DNA of 64,000 bases from an uncultured Halomonas sp. (GCF_947493865.1 NZ_CANLTC010000012.1:1-64000); one strand, 5' to 3'. Positions 9,308 to 18,402 are shown, numbered from the stretch's first letter. Notes: generated by a model not told the origin, from the letters alone. Program-made: numbers and translations.

Positions 9308-10219
9308 TCAGGCAGAAGGCCGCTGCAGGTGCCGATCACGACGAAGCGCTGCGCGTTCGGTCAAGGCATGGCCTATCCTGTCGCGGTCCTTGGCGTCGAG
9401 TTCACCCAAGGAGGTATCGATGAGTAGCTGGGCCAGCCCTTCACCGTTGACCACGATCGGGTCATCGAAGGATTGCTCTTCGGCGATATTCCAATCCGGC
9501 AATACCAGAACGCCCCGCACCGGTACATCGACCTCATGCTCTCGGAGCAACCATTGGCGCAGCCAAATCGTCGCCTGACGCGTCTTGCGTAGTGGCTGGC
9601 GCTCGCTCCAGCCAGGAAAACGCAGGCGCTCACGCTCTATCGCAACCGTCTGCATGGGTTTCCCCGAAGCATCCAAAGGGTGGGTGCGGGCGCGGGTTTC
9701 GATGACGAAGAGCCCGTGAGGTGTAACGACGACATGATCGATGGTGAAGGAATCGGCAGGAATGTCGTGGAATACGAAATAGGGATGCGCCTCTGGCCGA
9801 ATCAGGCGCCCCAACTCCTGACCCACTGCCAGTTCACAGGCCAGGCCGAATTTGACGCGGCGAATACGCTGATAGTCGAGCATCAGTAAAAAGCCAAACA
9901 GGATGACCAGCAGGGTAGACAGCAGGCCGTAGATGGCCCATTCCAGCCAGTTCTGATGGGGGGCGAACAGCATGCGTCCCATGCCATAAACTAGTGGGGC
10001 AAGTACCAGGATGGGCCCCAGGGCACCATTGAGAAAGAGACTCGAGAAGATGCGATCCAGGCGGTTGCGCAGTGCCTGGCCTGGCCCATGCAAAGGCTGA
10101 GCGTTGAAGGGCGAACGAACCTGAGTATCGTGCAGGTTGCGCAGTGCCAGTATGACGACGGCGATCGCGGCAAGCGGGGTCAGAAAAATCAGTGGTAACA
10201 GATATTCAAGCCAGGCCAT
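9308..10219 (-). CDS. Membrane-anchored NERD (nuclease-related) domain protein
   Basis: 303 residues. Two hydrophobic stretches near the N-terminus (about 6-26 and 65-115, the latter probably two spans) anchor a cytoplasmic domain. From about residue 130 a NERD-like core is seen: VGQELGRLI, FHDIPADSFTIDHVVVTPHGLFVIETRAR, with the IDHVVV and FVIETR strands of a PD-(D/E)xK-like fold. NERD proteins are suspected of nucleic-acid processing, but their function is poorly known. It converges with the RNase T2 gene, with a single base between their ends. Confidence 0.75.
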   Translation of the reverse strand: MAWLEYLLPLIFLTPLAAIAVVILALRNLHDTQVRSPFNAQPLHGPGQALRNRLDRIFSSLFLNGALGPILVLAPLVYGMGRMLFAPHQNWLEWAIYGLLSTLLVILFGFLLMLDYQRIRRVKFGLACELAVGQELGRLIRPEAHPYFVFHDIPADSFTIDHVVVTPHGLFVIETRARTHPLDASGKPMQTVAIERERLRFPGWSERQPLRKTRQATIWLRQWLLREHEVDVPVRGVLVLPDWNIAEEQSFDDPIVVNGEGLAQLLIDTSLGELDAKDRDRIGHALTERAALRRDRHLQRPSA

Positions 10220-10411
10220 CGCTGACGTCCTTGTACTAGACCGTTAATAGTGGCTGTACTTTAGCCAGGGGTGACGATGAGAGCCATGCAACAATGGAGA
10301 GCAGCGTCTGCGCCCTGTCATGTTATCGTTTTCAGCATGAGCTGGCATCATGCTTGATGCGTGCATCGACAGTTTCAGACGAAGCCTTGTAAATCAACGC
10401 AGGATACAATA

Positions 10412-11314
10412 GTGCCGATGCCATCGACTCGGGAAACGATCTCTCCTACAGCCTCCCGGCCAAATGCGGTTAGGGCAGACGAACAGGCTTTGCACGACTT
10501 CGTCCAGCGCCATCCCGGACTGATGGTGTTGACCGGCGCCGGTGTGAGTACCGATTGCGGTATCCCCGACTATCGGGATGCCCGGGGCGAATGGAAGCGC
10601 TCGCCACCGGTACAGCACCATGCCTTCATGACCAGCCTGGCCACGCGCCAGCGCTATTGGGCGCGCAGCCTGCTGGGGTTTCGGGCCATCGAGAATGCGC
10701 GCCCCGGTCCGGCGCATCGGGCACTGGCGCAGCTCGAGGCCAAAGGCCATGTTGCCACCTTGATCACCCAGAATGTCGATGGGCTGCATCAGCATGCCGG
10801 TTCCCGGCGGGTCATCGATCTGCATGGACGGGCCGAGGTTGTGCGATGCATGAGCTGCGGTGCCCGTCGCATGCGTTATCATCTGCACGAAGAGCTGGCA
10901 GCCCGCAATCCCGGCTGGGCCTCCCTCGAGGCGCCGGTCGGGCCGGATGGGGATGCGGATCTCGAAGGGCTGGATTTTTCTACCTTCAAGGTGCTCGAAT
11001 GCACACGCTGTGGCGGTATTCTCAAGCCGGACGTGGTGTTTTTTGGAGACAACGTCCCGCCGGAGCGCGTCAGCACCAGCCTTTTGGCACTGGAAAGGGC
11101 GAGTGCGCTGCTGGTAATCGGTTCATCATTGACGGTCTATTCAGGCTATCGCTTTGCGCGCCATGCCGCCCAGGAAGGCAAGCCGATCGCTTGTCTCAAT
11201 CTTGGCCGTACCCGGGCGGATGATCTCTATTCGCTCAAGATAGAGGCGCCGGTGGGGCAGACGCTGGAAACGCTCGTCCAAGGGCTTCGATACCAGCCAG
11301 CCATGAGAGCATGA
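10412..11314 (+). CDS. Sir2-family NAD-dependent protein deacylase
   Basis: Sirtuins remove acyl groups from lysines using NAD+. Seen here: GAGVSTDCGIPDYRD (NAD-binding loop), TQNVDGLHQHAGS, an IDLHG catalytic His, a zinc site of two CxxC pairs (CMSCG and CTRCGG), and the VFFGDNVP and LVIGSSLTVY motifs. The EWKRSPP and RYWARSLLGF segments suggest a class II (SIRT4-like) sirtuin. GTG 10412 is chosen because an AGGA at 10401-10404 stands 7 bases upstream; ATG 10418 or GTG 10361 are alternatives. It stands alone, downstream of the divergent NERD gene. Confidence 0.92.
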   Translation: MPMPSTRETISPTASRPNAVRADEQALHDFVQRHPGLMVLTGAGVSTDCGIPDYRDARGEWKRSPPVQHHAFMTSLATRQRYWARSLLGFRAIENARPGPAHRALAQLEAKGHVATLITQNVDGLHQHAGSRRVIDLHGRAEVVRCMSCGARRMRYHLHEELAARNPGWASLEAPVGPDGDADLEGLDFSTFKVLECTRCGGILKPDVVFFGDNVPPERVSTSLLALERASALLVIGSSLTVYSGYRFARHAAQEGKPIACLNLGRTRADDLYSLKIEAPVGQTLETLVQGLRYQPAMRA

Positions 11315-11413
11315 CAAATGCATGATTAAAGTTTTCCCGAGCATGGTCGTTATGGTTTTTTATCCGATCCTTCTAAATCGGTTATCACCACAACGATACA
11401 AGCAGGGAATATC

Positions 11414-12082
11414 ATGCGAACCTTACACACCATTTTGCTGGCCAGTGCCTTGACGGCCATGGCAGTGCCTGCCTCAGCGGCATCGATGAACAACTGGTCG
11501 GTCGGCGCCGAAGTCGGCACCACCGGTTACGGCGGCAGCATCAGCTACCGCTTCCACGACAACCTGGCATTGACTGCGGGCTACACCGGATTCACCTACG
11601 ACGGCCTCGAACATGAGACCGACGATGCCGATTACGAAGGCGACTTCGATATGGACGTGTACGGCCTCACGTTCGATTACTTCCCCTTCGGTGGCCGTTT
11701 CTTCCTCTCCGCTGGTGCCGTGAAGCCGGATATCGCCGCGCTGGTGGTGGGGCGTCCCAAGGACGGCCAGAACTACGAATACAACGGCACTACCTATACC
11801 GCCGAGGAAGTCGGCACCCTGCGTGGTGACGTGACGCTGGGCGACTCCATTCAGCCTTATCTGGGCCTGGGCTGGCGCGGCAGCCACAAGAGCGGGCTGG
11901 GGGCGTTCGCCAAGCTCGGCGCATTCCTGACGGATGCCGAGGTTAACCTCGAGGCCACCGGCGCGGCGAGTGATCCGCAGTTGCGAAATGATATCCAGCA
12001 GGAAGAGGACGATCTGCAGGATGACGTGGATGAGTTTGGCGTCTATCCGGTAGCAGTATTAGGTCTCGAATATACATTCTAA
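11414..12082 (+). CDS. Outer-membrane beta-barrel protein
   Basis: 222 residues with a clear signal peptide (cleavage after VPASA, residue 22) and alternating amphipathic strands rich in Gly, Tyr and Asp. It ends in LGLEYTF, the C-terminal aromatic signature of outer-membrane barrels. It resembles small OmpW/OmpA-like barrels of eight to ten strands, of unknown cargo. An acidic loop (EEDDLQDD) near residue 200 fits a halophile envelope. It has its own AGCAGGGA-like ribosome binding site and promoter side of about 100 bases. Confidence 0.8.
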   Translation: MRTLHTILLASALTAMAVPASAASMNNWSVGAEVGTTGYGGSISYRFHDNLALTAGYTGFTYDGLEHETDDADYEGDFDMDVYGLTFDYFPFGGRFFLSAGAVKPDIAALVVGRPKDGQNYEYNGTTYTAEEVGTLRGDVTLGDSIQPYLGLGWRGSHKSGLGAFAKLGAFLTDAEVNLEATGAASDPQLRNDIQQEEDDLQDDVDEFGVYPVAVLGLEYTF

Positions 12083-12384
12083 AAGCCAGCACACTATCTA
12101 CTACACTCGATGATACGGCGTTGAAATTGCTCTTAAAATACTCATTTACTGGCATGTAAACTGCGCTTTTTCGATCAATTTCGCCTTGCCTCATCTTCGT
12201 TCGTAACGATTGTGAGCAGGCTTTAGGCTCTTTTCTTACCCCCGACAGCCGGTCGCGACGAGTGACCGGATGTCGGGGGCTTTTTATTGCAGGTATGGAG
12301 GTCAGTTGTTGCGCTGCCATCAAAGAAAAACGTAAAGCCGGCGTCCATTCAAGCCCATGTGAAATTCCTTGTTATCGAGGTAAG
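12083..12384. other. Intergenic region with a strong plus-strand terminator
   Basis: No ORF is convincing. Bases 12083-12238 between the OMP stop and the terminator are AT-rich and contain TTGAAA at about 12120, so either a long 3' UTR or a short untranslated transcript could end at the hairpin at 12239-12287. Confidence 0.35.
12239..12287 (+). terminator. Rho-independent terminator
   Basis: CCCCCGACAGCCGGTC pairs with GACCGGATGTCGGGGG (12264-12279) with a single mismatch, followed by CTTTTTATT. This is a long, strong stem with a U-tract on the plus strand. It lies 156 bases beyond the outer-membrane protein stop codon. Confidence 0.88.
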
Positions 12385-12759
12385 TCAGCCTCCCGCCAGC
12401 TTGACGGTATAGCCACGCGCTTCCAATGCATCCTTGAGCGTCTGGCGATGGTCGCCCTGGATCTCGATGATGTCGTCCTTGAGCGAGCCACCGGTGCCGC
12501 AGCGTTTCTTGAGCTCCTTGGTCAGCGTCTTGAGCTCGGACTGGGCAAGGGGAATGCCGCTGATGGTGGTAACCCCCTTGCCCTTGCGGCCACTGGTCTC
12601 GCGGCGAATGCGCACGATGCCGTCCAGCGCCGCCAGACGCTCGGCCTCGGCACGATCGGCACATTCGCATTCGGCTAAGGGCTTGCGACAAGCAGGGCAG
12701 GTATCACCGTGTTCGGTGGAATAGACCAGGCCGCGAAGTTGATCATGAAGTGACGCCAT
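12385..12759 (-). CDS. yciH: YciH/SUI1 (eIF1-like) translation factor family protein
   Basis: A homologue of eukaryotic initiation factor eIF1. In bacteria YciH is reported to act on the fidelity or stress control of translation initiation. 124 residues: an N-terminal part with a four-Cys cluster (CPACRKPLAECEC), then the SUI1 fold with VRIRRETSGRKGKGVTTI, LKKRCGTGGSLKDDIIEIQG and a final DALEARGYTVKLAGG. The CGTGG(S)xK motif is diagnostic. ATG 12759 is preferred over TTG 12774 because GGGAGA lies just 4-5 bases before it. Confidence 0.92.
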   Translation of the reverse strand: MASLHDQLRGLVYSTEHGDTCPACRKPLAECECADRAEAERLAALDGIVRIRRETSGRKGKGVTTISGIPLAQSELKTLTKELKKRCGTGGSLKDDIIEIQGDHRQTLKDALEARGYTVKLAGG

Positions 12760-12843
12760 GCTGTCTCCCGGCAAGTGAATACCGGGTCATGATACCTGAC
12801 AGAGCAGGGTGCGGGTATTGCTCGGCATAGAAAGGAAAACCGC

Positions 12844-13521
12844 TTACAGGGCCAAGGCTTCCTGATGAACCAGGCGACTCACGACCGTGGGCAGTTGATG
12901 CATGTTGCTGATCATGATGGCGCCTGGCGGCGTGGTTTCCACGTCCGAGAAGCGGTTCAGGTGAATGACTGGGATTTCCGCCGCCAAGGCCGAGCGTACG
13001 CCGACGATGGAGTCATCGATGACCAGGCAATCACGTGCCTTGAATCCCATGCTATGAGCGGCGTGTAGATAAAGGCCGGGATCGGGTTTCCAGCAGTTGG
13101 CGGTATAGGCACTGAACAAGTGGTCATTGAAGTAGCCGCTCAAGCCCGTGGAGGCAAGACAGGTGCGAATCTTGGCTTCCGGACCATTGGATACCACGGC
13201 ACGCGGGTACTCCGAGAGAGTGGAAAGGGCTTCGGGCACCCCGGGCAGGCATTTGAGTTCGTGAACGAGACGCTCGGCGAGCCGAGCCCGCATGCCGTCT
13301 TCCGTTTCCTTTAGCGCGGTTGCATCGATCCGACCGTGACGTTTTTGCAGTTCGGCGACAATATGACGAAAGCGCGCCCCGCGAAATTCACCGATGTAGT
13401 CGTCGGTAGTGAAAGGGATGCCGATGGCGGTAAGACTGGTCGCCATTTCATCTGCCAGCAAGGGTTCGCTGTCCACCAAGGTTCCATCGCAATCAAAAAG
13501 AAGACAAAGGGGCCGTGACAT
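12844..13521 (-). CDS. HAD-superfamily sugar-phosphate phosphatase, YieH-like
   Basis: 225 residues. HAD motifs: LLFDCDGTLVDSE (motif I), VVSNGP (motif II), WKPDPGLYLHAA (motif III Lys) and LVIDDSIVGVRSA (motif IV). The cap domain and the SNGPEAKI and HAAHSMGF segments match E. coli YieH (6-phosphogluconate phosphatase) better than Gph or beta-phosphoglucomutase. The substrate is inferred, not shown. Start set at ATG 13521 (MSRPLCLL), since the extra 11 residues of the longer frame show no conservation-like features. It lies downstream of yciH on the same strand but 85 bases from it. Confidence 0.85.
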   Translation of the reverse strand: MSRPLCLLFDCDGTLVDSEPLLADEMATSLTAIGIPFTTDDYIGEFRGARFRHIVAELQKRHGRIDATALKETEDGMRARLAERLVHELKCLPGVPEALSTLSEYPRAVVSNGPEAKIRTCLASTGLSGYFNDHLFSAYTANCWKPDPGLYLHAAHSMGFKARDCLVIDDSIVGVRSALAAEIPVIHLNRFSDVETTPPGAIMISNMHQLPTVVSRLVHQEALAL

Positions 13522-13834
13522 ACGTTGGTCTCTCGCGTTCGTGGAACTTTCCAAGCCATTGTTACGTTTATCGGCTAAAGACGCATCGGGTTGAGAGTAA
13601 ATTCCACGTTTTTTGAACAGTGTTTCCGAACAGCGTTTCCATATAGTGTAGCAAAACCTGTCGGTCAGGGCCGAACGCGATTGAATAAAACAGAGTTTTT
13701 TGGGTAGGGAGGCGAAATTATTAATTATTTTTTATTAATTTAAAATTAATGCTTTTTAATTAATAGTGGCTATAAATAAAGCCGCTTCATGATGAAGCGG
13801 CTTCTCTTGGTCCTGATATACAGAGCAACATGAA
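13522..13834. other. AT-rich intergenic region with a terminator
   Basis: About 300 bases without a gene. Bases 13710-13765 are nearly all A and T. The right part holds the minus-strand terminator of the DUF378 gene. No ORF or RNA gene is seen. Confidence 0.5.
13771..13803 (-). terminator. Rho-independent terminator of the DUF378 gene
   Basis: AAGCCGCTTCA (13779-13789) pairs perfectly with TGAAGCGGCTT (13793-13803) around a 3-base loop. Read on the minus strand the stem is followed by TATTTATA. It lies 31 bases after the stop of the DUF378 gene. Confidence 0.85.
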
Positions 13835-14059
13835 CTAGTGGGTAGAGCGGTGGTTACCAGCGCTGCCGGTCAATTTGGGGATGAAGGTCAGGGCATACAG
13901 AGCACAGATACCCACGATCACGTAAACAATGCGCGCTAGAATGGCGGTTTGTCCGCCGAAGATAGCGGCAACCAAATCGAATTGGAAAAGTCCTACCAGC
14001 AGCCAGTTTACCCCGCCGATGATCAGCAGTATCAAAACAGCCGTGTTGAGTCCTTTCAT
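13835..14059 (-). CDS. DUF378 small membrane protein
   Basis: 74 residues with two transmembrane segments (about 5-27 and 40-62). The family signature GGVNWLLVGLFQFDLVAAIFG and the second segment ARIVYVIVGICALYAL are typical of DUF378 (YuzA-like) proteins, whose function is unknown. Start ATG 14059 is preceded by GGGGTTGAACC and a monocistronic layout; a terminator follows directly. Confidence 0.9.
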   Translation of the reverse strand: MKGLNTAVLILLIIGGVNWLLVGLFQFDLVAAIFGGQTAILARIVYVIVGICALYALTFIPKLTGSAGNHRSTH

Positions 14060-14210
14060 GGTTCAACCCCTCAGTAGTGATGCATGAATAAAGTTATTCA
14101 TACACCTGAGGATAGGTAATGTATAACAATTGTACAAGTTTTTTATGGCTGATTCAGGGCGTCATTGAATACGTCGGCAGGAAGAGTGTGCCGTTCAAGC
14201 GCTTGCCAAC

Positions 14211-14702
14211 TCATTCATCATTGGTTTCTTCGGCTTGGGAACGCTCGCCGTAGGGCACTTTTTCGCCTTGGGGAGAGACCAGGTACCATTTGCTCCCTAG
14301 ATGTTTGACATCCTGGCCCAGGGCATCGCCCGGGCGCTTGTCACCGCTGAAATAATATAGCGGCCAACCTGCGTAGGTAACCTGGTTGCTACCGTCTTCA
14401 CGTTCGATGCTATCGAGCTTGTTCGAATCGAGGCCCTTGCCAAGCTGAAGATCGCCTTGAATGATATAAGGCGGCCAGGCGTTGACGCACTCGTCCACGC
14501 AGGTGCTGGCACTTCCAGGCTCATCTTGAGAGAACAGATATAAGCTGCGCTTTTGTCGATTAGTGAGATAGCGCCCATAGGGCTCTTGTTCGTTGATCTG
14601 TAGCAAAGGCTTCTGGTCTGCGCTTTGTACCAGGCCGGAAAGCAGCGTTACTGTTCCAGCCAGCAGAATGGACGACAGTAGGGGGATGCTTGCTTGGCGC
14701 AT
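14211..14702 (-). CDS. Secreted protein with COG4315-type repeats
   Basis: 163 residues, with a signal peptide ending around residue 28 (LVQSA). The mature part contains YGRYLTNRQKRSLYLFSQDEP, a C-x3-C pair (CVDECVNAWPP) and a second copy YAGWPLYYFSGDKRPGDALGQ. These fit the YxxxxGxxLYxFxxD and WPP repeats of COG4315, a family of predicted secreted or lipoprotein-like proteins of unknown function. No lipobox Cys is visible. ATG 14702 is chosen because GGAGGA lies 8-9 bases before it. Confidence 0.8.
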   Translation of the reverse strand: MRQASIPLLSSILLAGTVTLLSGLVQSADQKPLLQINEQEPYGRYLTNRQKRSLYLFSQDEPGSASTCVDECVNAWPPYIIQGDLQLGKGLDSNKLDSIEREDGSNQVTYAGWPLYYFSGDKRPGDALGQDVKHLGSKWYLVSPQGEKVPYGERSQAEETNDE

Positions 14703-14773
14703 GGAATGACTCCTCCGTGAGGCATACAACAACTTTAGCCGTTTTCATGCGCTTTGCTAGCAATAGGGCGTTA

Positions 14774-15127
14774 TCAGCGAGAAAGACGGCGAGAATTGGC
14801 GGTGGTGCGACGATGCAGCGGCTTCATCGCGCGATGGCTGGTGACCCACCAGGGAGAGTACTGGCCAGAAAACATGTTGAGCATGGTCTTGTTCATCACA
14901 TTGGCGACTTCCATGCCGGCATCGAGCTTCTCACTTACCATGCGCTGGTTTTCTTTCATCATCTTCGGGCTGGTAGGCATTTGGGTGTACCAGAGACTAT
15001 TACGCATGGCGATGGTGGAAAGCGAGGTAGTCCAGAGTTCAAATGCCATTACGCCAACCTTCCACACATCGAACATGGCGGCAGGGGTAAAAGGAACAAG
15101 CGAGGTAATGTCGTTGGAGCGTGTCAT
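14774..15127 (-). CDS. Small hypothetical protein, possibly phasin-like
   Basis: 117 residues, mostly amphipathic helix with Met- and Trp-rich segments (FDVWKVGVMAFELWTTSLSTIAMRN) and a very basic C-terminus (HRRTTANSRRLSR). The length and helical, amphipathic character recall small phasins, the proteins coating polyhydroxyalkanoate granules, and Halomonas species make such granules; this is a guess from character only. No signal peptide. The start ATG has an AGGTATC-like weak ribosome binding site (GACAGGTATCTTTC). Confidence 0.5.
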   Translation of the reverse strand: MTRSNDITSLVPFTPAAMFDVWKVGVMAFELWTTSLSTIAMRNSLWYTQMPTSPKMMKENQRMVSEKLDAGMEVANVMNKTMLNMFSGQYSPWWVTSHRAMKPLHRRTTANSRRLSR

Positions 15128-15375
15128 GAAAGATACCTGTCAGGGTGGGGGATTTAGGAAGGGTTGGAATCAGCATAGTGGATATGGTTGAACCGCACCT
15201 GCTTTGTTGCAGTGCAATATAGCAGAGTCGGCGTTGCCTTGTGTATGACAAAGCGGCGTTTTAGAGCAATTAATGTGACAACCGGGTAGTAAATTAATCC
15301 AGGTTATATACCTTCGCCGTGGATAATAATTCTAGTCACCCTGCAGGGTGGATTTGTAAGGAGGCACATAGAATA

Positions 15376-15423
15376 ATGAAACGCAGTTCAATTTTTGCCG
15401 GGAAAAGTGCGCATGAAAAGTGA
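15376..15423 (+). CDS. Short leader ORF (15 codons) with strong Shine-Dalgarno, overlapping the DUF4235 gene
   Basis: TAAGGAGG at 15357-15364 stands 11 bases before ATG 15376, which opens MKRSSIFAGKSAHEK and stops at TGA 15421-15423. The stop overlaps the first codons of the DUF4235 gene (ATG 15413). The DUF4235 start has no good ribosome binding site of its own, so translational coupling is plausible. Confidence 0.35.
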   Translation: MKRSSIFAGKSAHEK

Positions 15424-15700
15424 AACGATATGGTCGCTGGTTAGCTCAGGGCTAGCCATTACCGCCGGCGTGGCGGCACGCAATGGCGCTCGCAAGGCCT
15501 ACGAACGCAAGATCGGCAAGCCGCCACTGGACCCATACGATCCGGATGTGCAATGGCGCCACGCGTTGTTATGGGGCGCCACTACCGGCGTCATGGTGGG
15601 TATGGCACGCATCATCGGTCGTCGCGCCGGCAGCGAAGCCGTGCGGCGTGCGCGTGGCCATCACCGCACACGCGAGATGCTGGAACGCCTGGAGCGCTGA
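15413..15700 (+). CDS. DUF4235 small membrane protein
   Basis: 95 residues with two hydrophobic helices (about 6-22 and 48-68), the second with glycine-zipper-like spacing (GATTGVMVGMARIIGRRAGSEA). This layout, with the intervening NGARKAYERKIGKPPLDP segment, matches DUF4235 proteins of unknown function. Start at ATG 15413; TTG 15395 and GTG 15407 are possible. It may be translated by coupling to the short leader ORF. Confidence 0.75.
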   Translation: MKSETIWSLVSSGLAITAGVAARNGARKAYERKIGKPPLDPYDPDVQWRHALLWGATTGVMVGMARIIGRRAGSEAVRRARGHHRTREMLERLER

Positions 15701-15729
15701 AAGTCGCCAGTTGGTAGGGTCGGGCGCAA

Positions 15730-16599
15730 TCAAATCCGACGCGTGCTCAACAGCGTGACCGGCACCAGGATAAGCACCACCCCCGCCAGTTGCAGTGCGG
15801 AGAGCGATTCGCCAAGTAGCCACACGCCCATCACCGAGGCGGTAATGGGCTCTATCATGGCAATGATGGCGGCAATGGCCGGGGAGGTGGCGCGCAGGCC
15901 GATGAAGTACACCGGAAAGGCGATGCCTGCCCCCAGCAGCCCGGTCAGCACGAACCACACCACGTCCGGCGACAGCGTGGCGGCGATCACCTCCTGGTAG
16001 CTGACAAAGGGTACCATCGCCAAGGCAAAAACCAGCAGGCTCACGGTCATGATGCTTTGCGGTCGCCCGCCCTGGGCTGCGGCTCGCTTGAATACCAGGA
16101 TGAACAGGGCATAGCACAGCCCCGAAAGCAGCCCGCTCAGAATGCCCAGCAGGTCAAGCTCAGCCAGGCCGGTAGCGAGTACGTCGGTCAACAGCACGAT
16201 GCCCAGCATGGCCAGACCGATCGCCAGCCAGCGAGGCCCGGTGGCGCGCTCGACGCCGGTGAGAAAGGCCACCAGGTACACGTAGATGGGGGCCATGTAC
16301 ATGAGTGTCACCGCGACGGCGACTCCCACTCTTGGAATGCTGAGAAGATAGAAGGCGAGATTACCGGCGACACCGACGCCGCCGAGAAGCGACCAGGCAA
16401 ACGAATAGCGATCCATGGGCAGATTCTTGCGCGGCTGGCTCAAGAGCCAGATCAGCACGAAGGCAAAACCGGTGGCGCCACGATAGAAAGCCGCCAGCAG
16501 CGGTTCCCACCCCTTGTCGATCAAGAAGCCACCCAGACCACCGGAAACGCCCCATAGAAAGGCGCCCAGCACCACCAGCAGCGGTCCCATCCACACCAT
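15730..16599 (-). CDS. EamA/DMT-family transporter
   Basis: 289 residues with about ten transmembrane segments arranged as two EamA repeats. The first begins at residue 5 (LVVLGAFLWGVSGGLGG) and the second near residue 150 (GILSGLLSGLCYALFILVFK). The end of each repeat shows the MAPIYVYLVAF and ALQLAGVVLILVPV motifs. Such proteins export or import metabolites such as amino acids; the substrate cannot be told. It converges on the DUF4235 gene and diverges from the YkvA gene. Confidence 0.88.
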   Translation of the reverse strand: MVWMGPLLVVLGAFLWGVSGGLGGFLIDKGWEPLLAAFYRGATGFAFVLIWLLSQPRKNLPMDRYSFAWSLLGGVGVAGNLAFYLLSIPRVGVAVAVTLMYMAPIYVYLVAFLTGVERATGPRWLAIGLAMLGIVLLTDVLATGLAELDLLGILSGLLSGLCYALFILVFKRAAAQGGRPQSIMTVSLLVFALAMVPFVSYQEVIAATLSPDVVWFVLTGLLGAGIAFPVYFIGLRATSPAIAAIIAMIEPITASVMGVWLLGESLSALQLAGVVLILVPVTLLSTRRI

Positions 16600-16713
16600 A
16601 ACGCCTCCCTGCGCCGCTTAGCCTCGTGATGGAACCGTGTACTCTACGCTAGGGTGAAAAGATGGCAAAATGAAAAGTAGCCTCCGTTTGGAGAAACTTC
16701 TGGAGAGAAAGAC

Positions 16714-17139
16714 ATGGCACAGAAGCTATTGACGCATCAGTCCCGCAAGACCGAGAAAGGCACGCTACCGATGCTCGTGGAGGAAAATGACGTACAATAC
16801 GATACCCTTGGGAACAGGTCGCGTTATTCCGACGACGCCTTCTGGAACAAGGTGTCGCGCTATGCCAAAAAGGCGGGAAAGACCACCCTCGAACCCGGTC
16901 TGAAGCTTTACTACTCCGCCCAGGACCCGGACACGCCGGTATGGGCGAAAACCACCATCTACGGCGCGCTGGGCTACTTCATCTTTCCGCTGGACACCAT
17001 ACCCGATGTGACGCCCTTCGTCGGATACACGGACGATGTCTCGGTGCTGGTCGGGGCGCTTGCCGTAGTGGCCGCACATATCAAGAAAGAACACACAAGC
17101 AAGGCTCGCGCCGTCTTGAAGCGCTGGTTTGGGGAGTGA
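16714..17139 (+). CDS. YkvA-family protein (DUF1232)
   Basis: 141 residues. A mostly helical N-terminal part leads to the DUF1232 core: LKLYYSAQDPDTPVWAKTTIYGALGYFIFPLDTIPDVTPFVGYTDD, with the diagnostic YFxxPxDxIPDxxPxxGxxDD pattern, followed by a hydrophobic helix. The function is unknown; family members are predicted membrane-associated proteins. GGAGAGAAAG precedes the ATG. It converges with pgk, 33 bases away. Confidence 0.9.
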   Translation: MAQKLLTHQSRKTEKGTLPMLVEENDVQYDTLGNRSRYSDDAFWNKVSRYAKKAGKTTLEPGLKLYYSAQDPDTPVWAKTTIYGALGYFIFPLDTIPDVTPFVGYTDDVSVLVGALAVVAAHIKKEHTSKARAVLKRWFGE

Positions 17140-17172
17140 TATTTGCCGGACCGCCAGGCCCGGCATGCGCCC

Positions 17173-18339
17173 TTACTTCTTGGCCGCTTTTTCCAGCGCG
17201 GTGACGGCGGGTAGCTGCTTGCCTTCGACGTATTCCAGGAAGGCGCCACCGCCGGTGGAAATGTAGGAGACCTGATCCTCGACGTCGTACTTGTCGATCG
17301 CCGCCAGGGTATCTCCACCCCCGGCAATGGAGAAGGCGTTACTTGCGGCGATGGCCTTGGCAAGGGTTTCGGTGCCCTGGCCGAACTGATCGATCTCGAA
17401 CACGCCGACCGGACCATTCCATAAAATCGTGCCCGCATTCTTGAGCAAGGAGGCAAAATGCTCAGCGGTGGCCGGGCCGATATCCAGTATCATGTCGTCA
17501 TCGGCGACGTTCTGCACGCCCTTGACCGTTGCCTCCGCATTCTCGGAGAACTCCTTGGCGACCACCACGTCCGTGGGCAAGGGAATATCGACCTTTTCCA
17601 TCAGCGCCGATGCCCGGTCGACCAGATCCGCCTCATGCAATGACTTGCCCACCTTGTAGCCCGCCGCGGCGATGAAGGTATTGGCGATGCCACCACCGAC
17701 GATCAGCTGATCGCATTTCTCGGAAAGCGCGTTGAGCACCTCGAGCTTGGTAGAGACCTTGGAGCCACCGACGATGGCAATCATCGGTCGCTTCGGGGTG
17801 GCAAGCGCCTTTTCCAGTGCCTCTAGCTCGCGCGCCAGCAGTGGCCCCGCGCAGGCTTCCGGGGCGAAGCGGGCCACGCCGTGAGTAGAGGCCTGAGCGC
17901 GATGGGCCGTGCCGAAGGCATCCATCACGAAGACATCGCACAGCTTGGCATAGGCCTTGGAAAGCGCCTCATCGTCTTTTTTCTCGCCCTTGTTGAAGCG
18001 GACGTTCTCCAGCAGCACGACCTCGCCTTCGGCCACTTCGAGATTGCCATCCAGGTAGTGCTTCTCCAGGCGCACCGGCTTGCCCAGCAATTCACTCAGA
18101 TGCTCCGCCACCGGCGCCAGAGAAAACTCGTCGGCGGGCTCTCCCTCGGTAGGACGGCCCAGATGACTCATCAGCAGCACCCTGGCGCCGGCATCCAGCG
18201 CCGCCTGAATGGTCGGCAGGCTGGCACGAATGCGGGCATCGCTGGTCACTCGCCCTTGCTTGATCGGCACGTTGAGATCCTCTCGGATCAGCACCCGCTT
18301 TCCTGCAAGGTTCAGTTCGGTCATCTTGCGCACGTTCAT
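17173..18339 (-). CDS. pgk: Phosphoglycerate kinase
   Basis: Transfers phosphate from 1,3-bisphosphoglycerate to ADP in glycolysis and works in reverse in gluconeogenesis. 388 residues, full length. Seen: [13 protein letters not shown] (substrate-binding N-terminal domain), [19 protein letters not shown], the hinge region [12 protein letters not shown], and the nucleotide-binding NGPVGVFE and [11 protein letters not shown] near the C-terminus. It follows epd by 62 bases on the same strand, the classical gammaproteobacterial epd-pgk order. No fba gene follows within the window: the operon ends here, facing the YkvA gene. Confidence 0.97.
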   Translation of the reverse strand: MNVRKMTELNLAGKRVLIREDLNVPIKQGRVTSDARIRASLPTIQAALDAGARVLLMSHLGRPTEGEPADEFSLAPVAEHLSELLGKPVRLEKHYLDGNLEVAEGEVVLLENVRFNKGEKKDDEALSKAYAKLCDVFVMDAFGTAHRAQASTHGVARFAPEACAGPLLARELEALEKALATPKRPMIAIVGGSKVSTKLEVLNALSEKCDQLIVGGGIANTFIAAAGYKVGKSLHEADLVDRASALMEKVDIPLPTDVVVAKEFSENAEATVKGVQNVADDDMILDIGPATAEHFASLLKNAGTILWNGPVGVFEIDQFGQGTETLAKAIAASNAFSIAGGGDTLAAIDKYDVEDQVSYISTGGGAFLEYVEGKQLPAVTALEKAAKK

Positions 18340-18402
18340 GGGGCAGGTTCCTCCAGGTGATTGCTCATCGTAGTGAATGAATAGCAGGTGAGTCAGTGCG
18401 AC

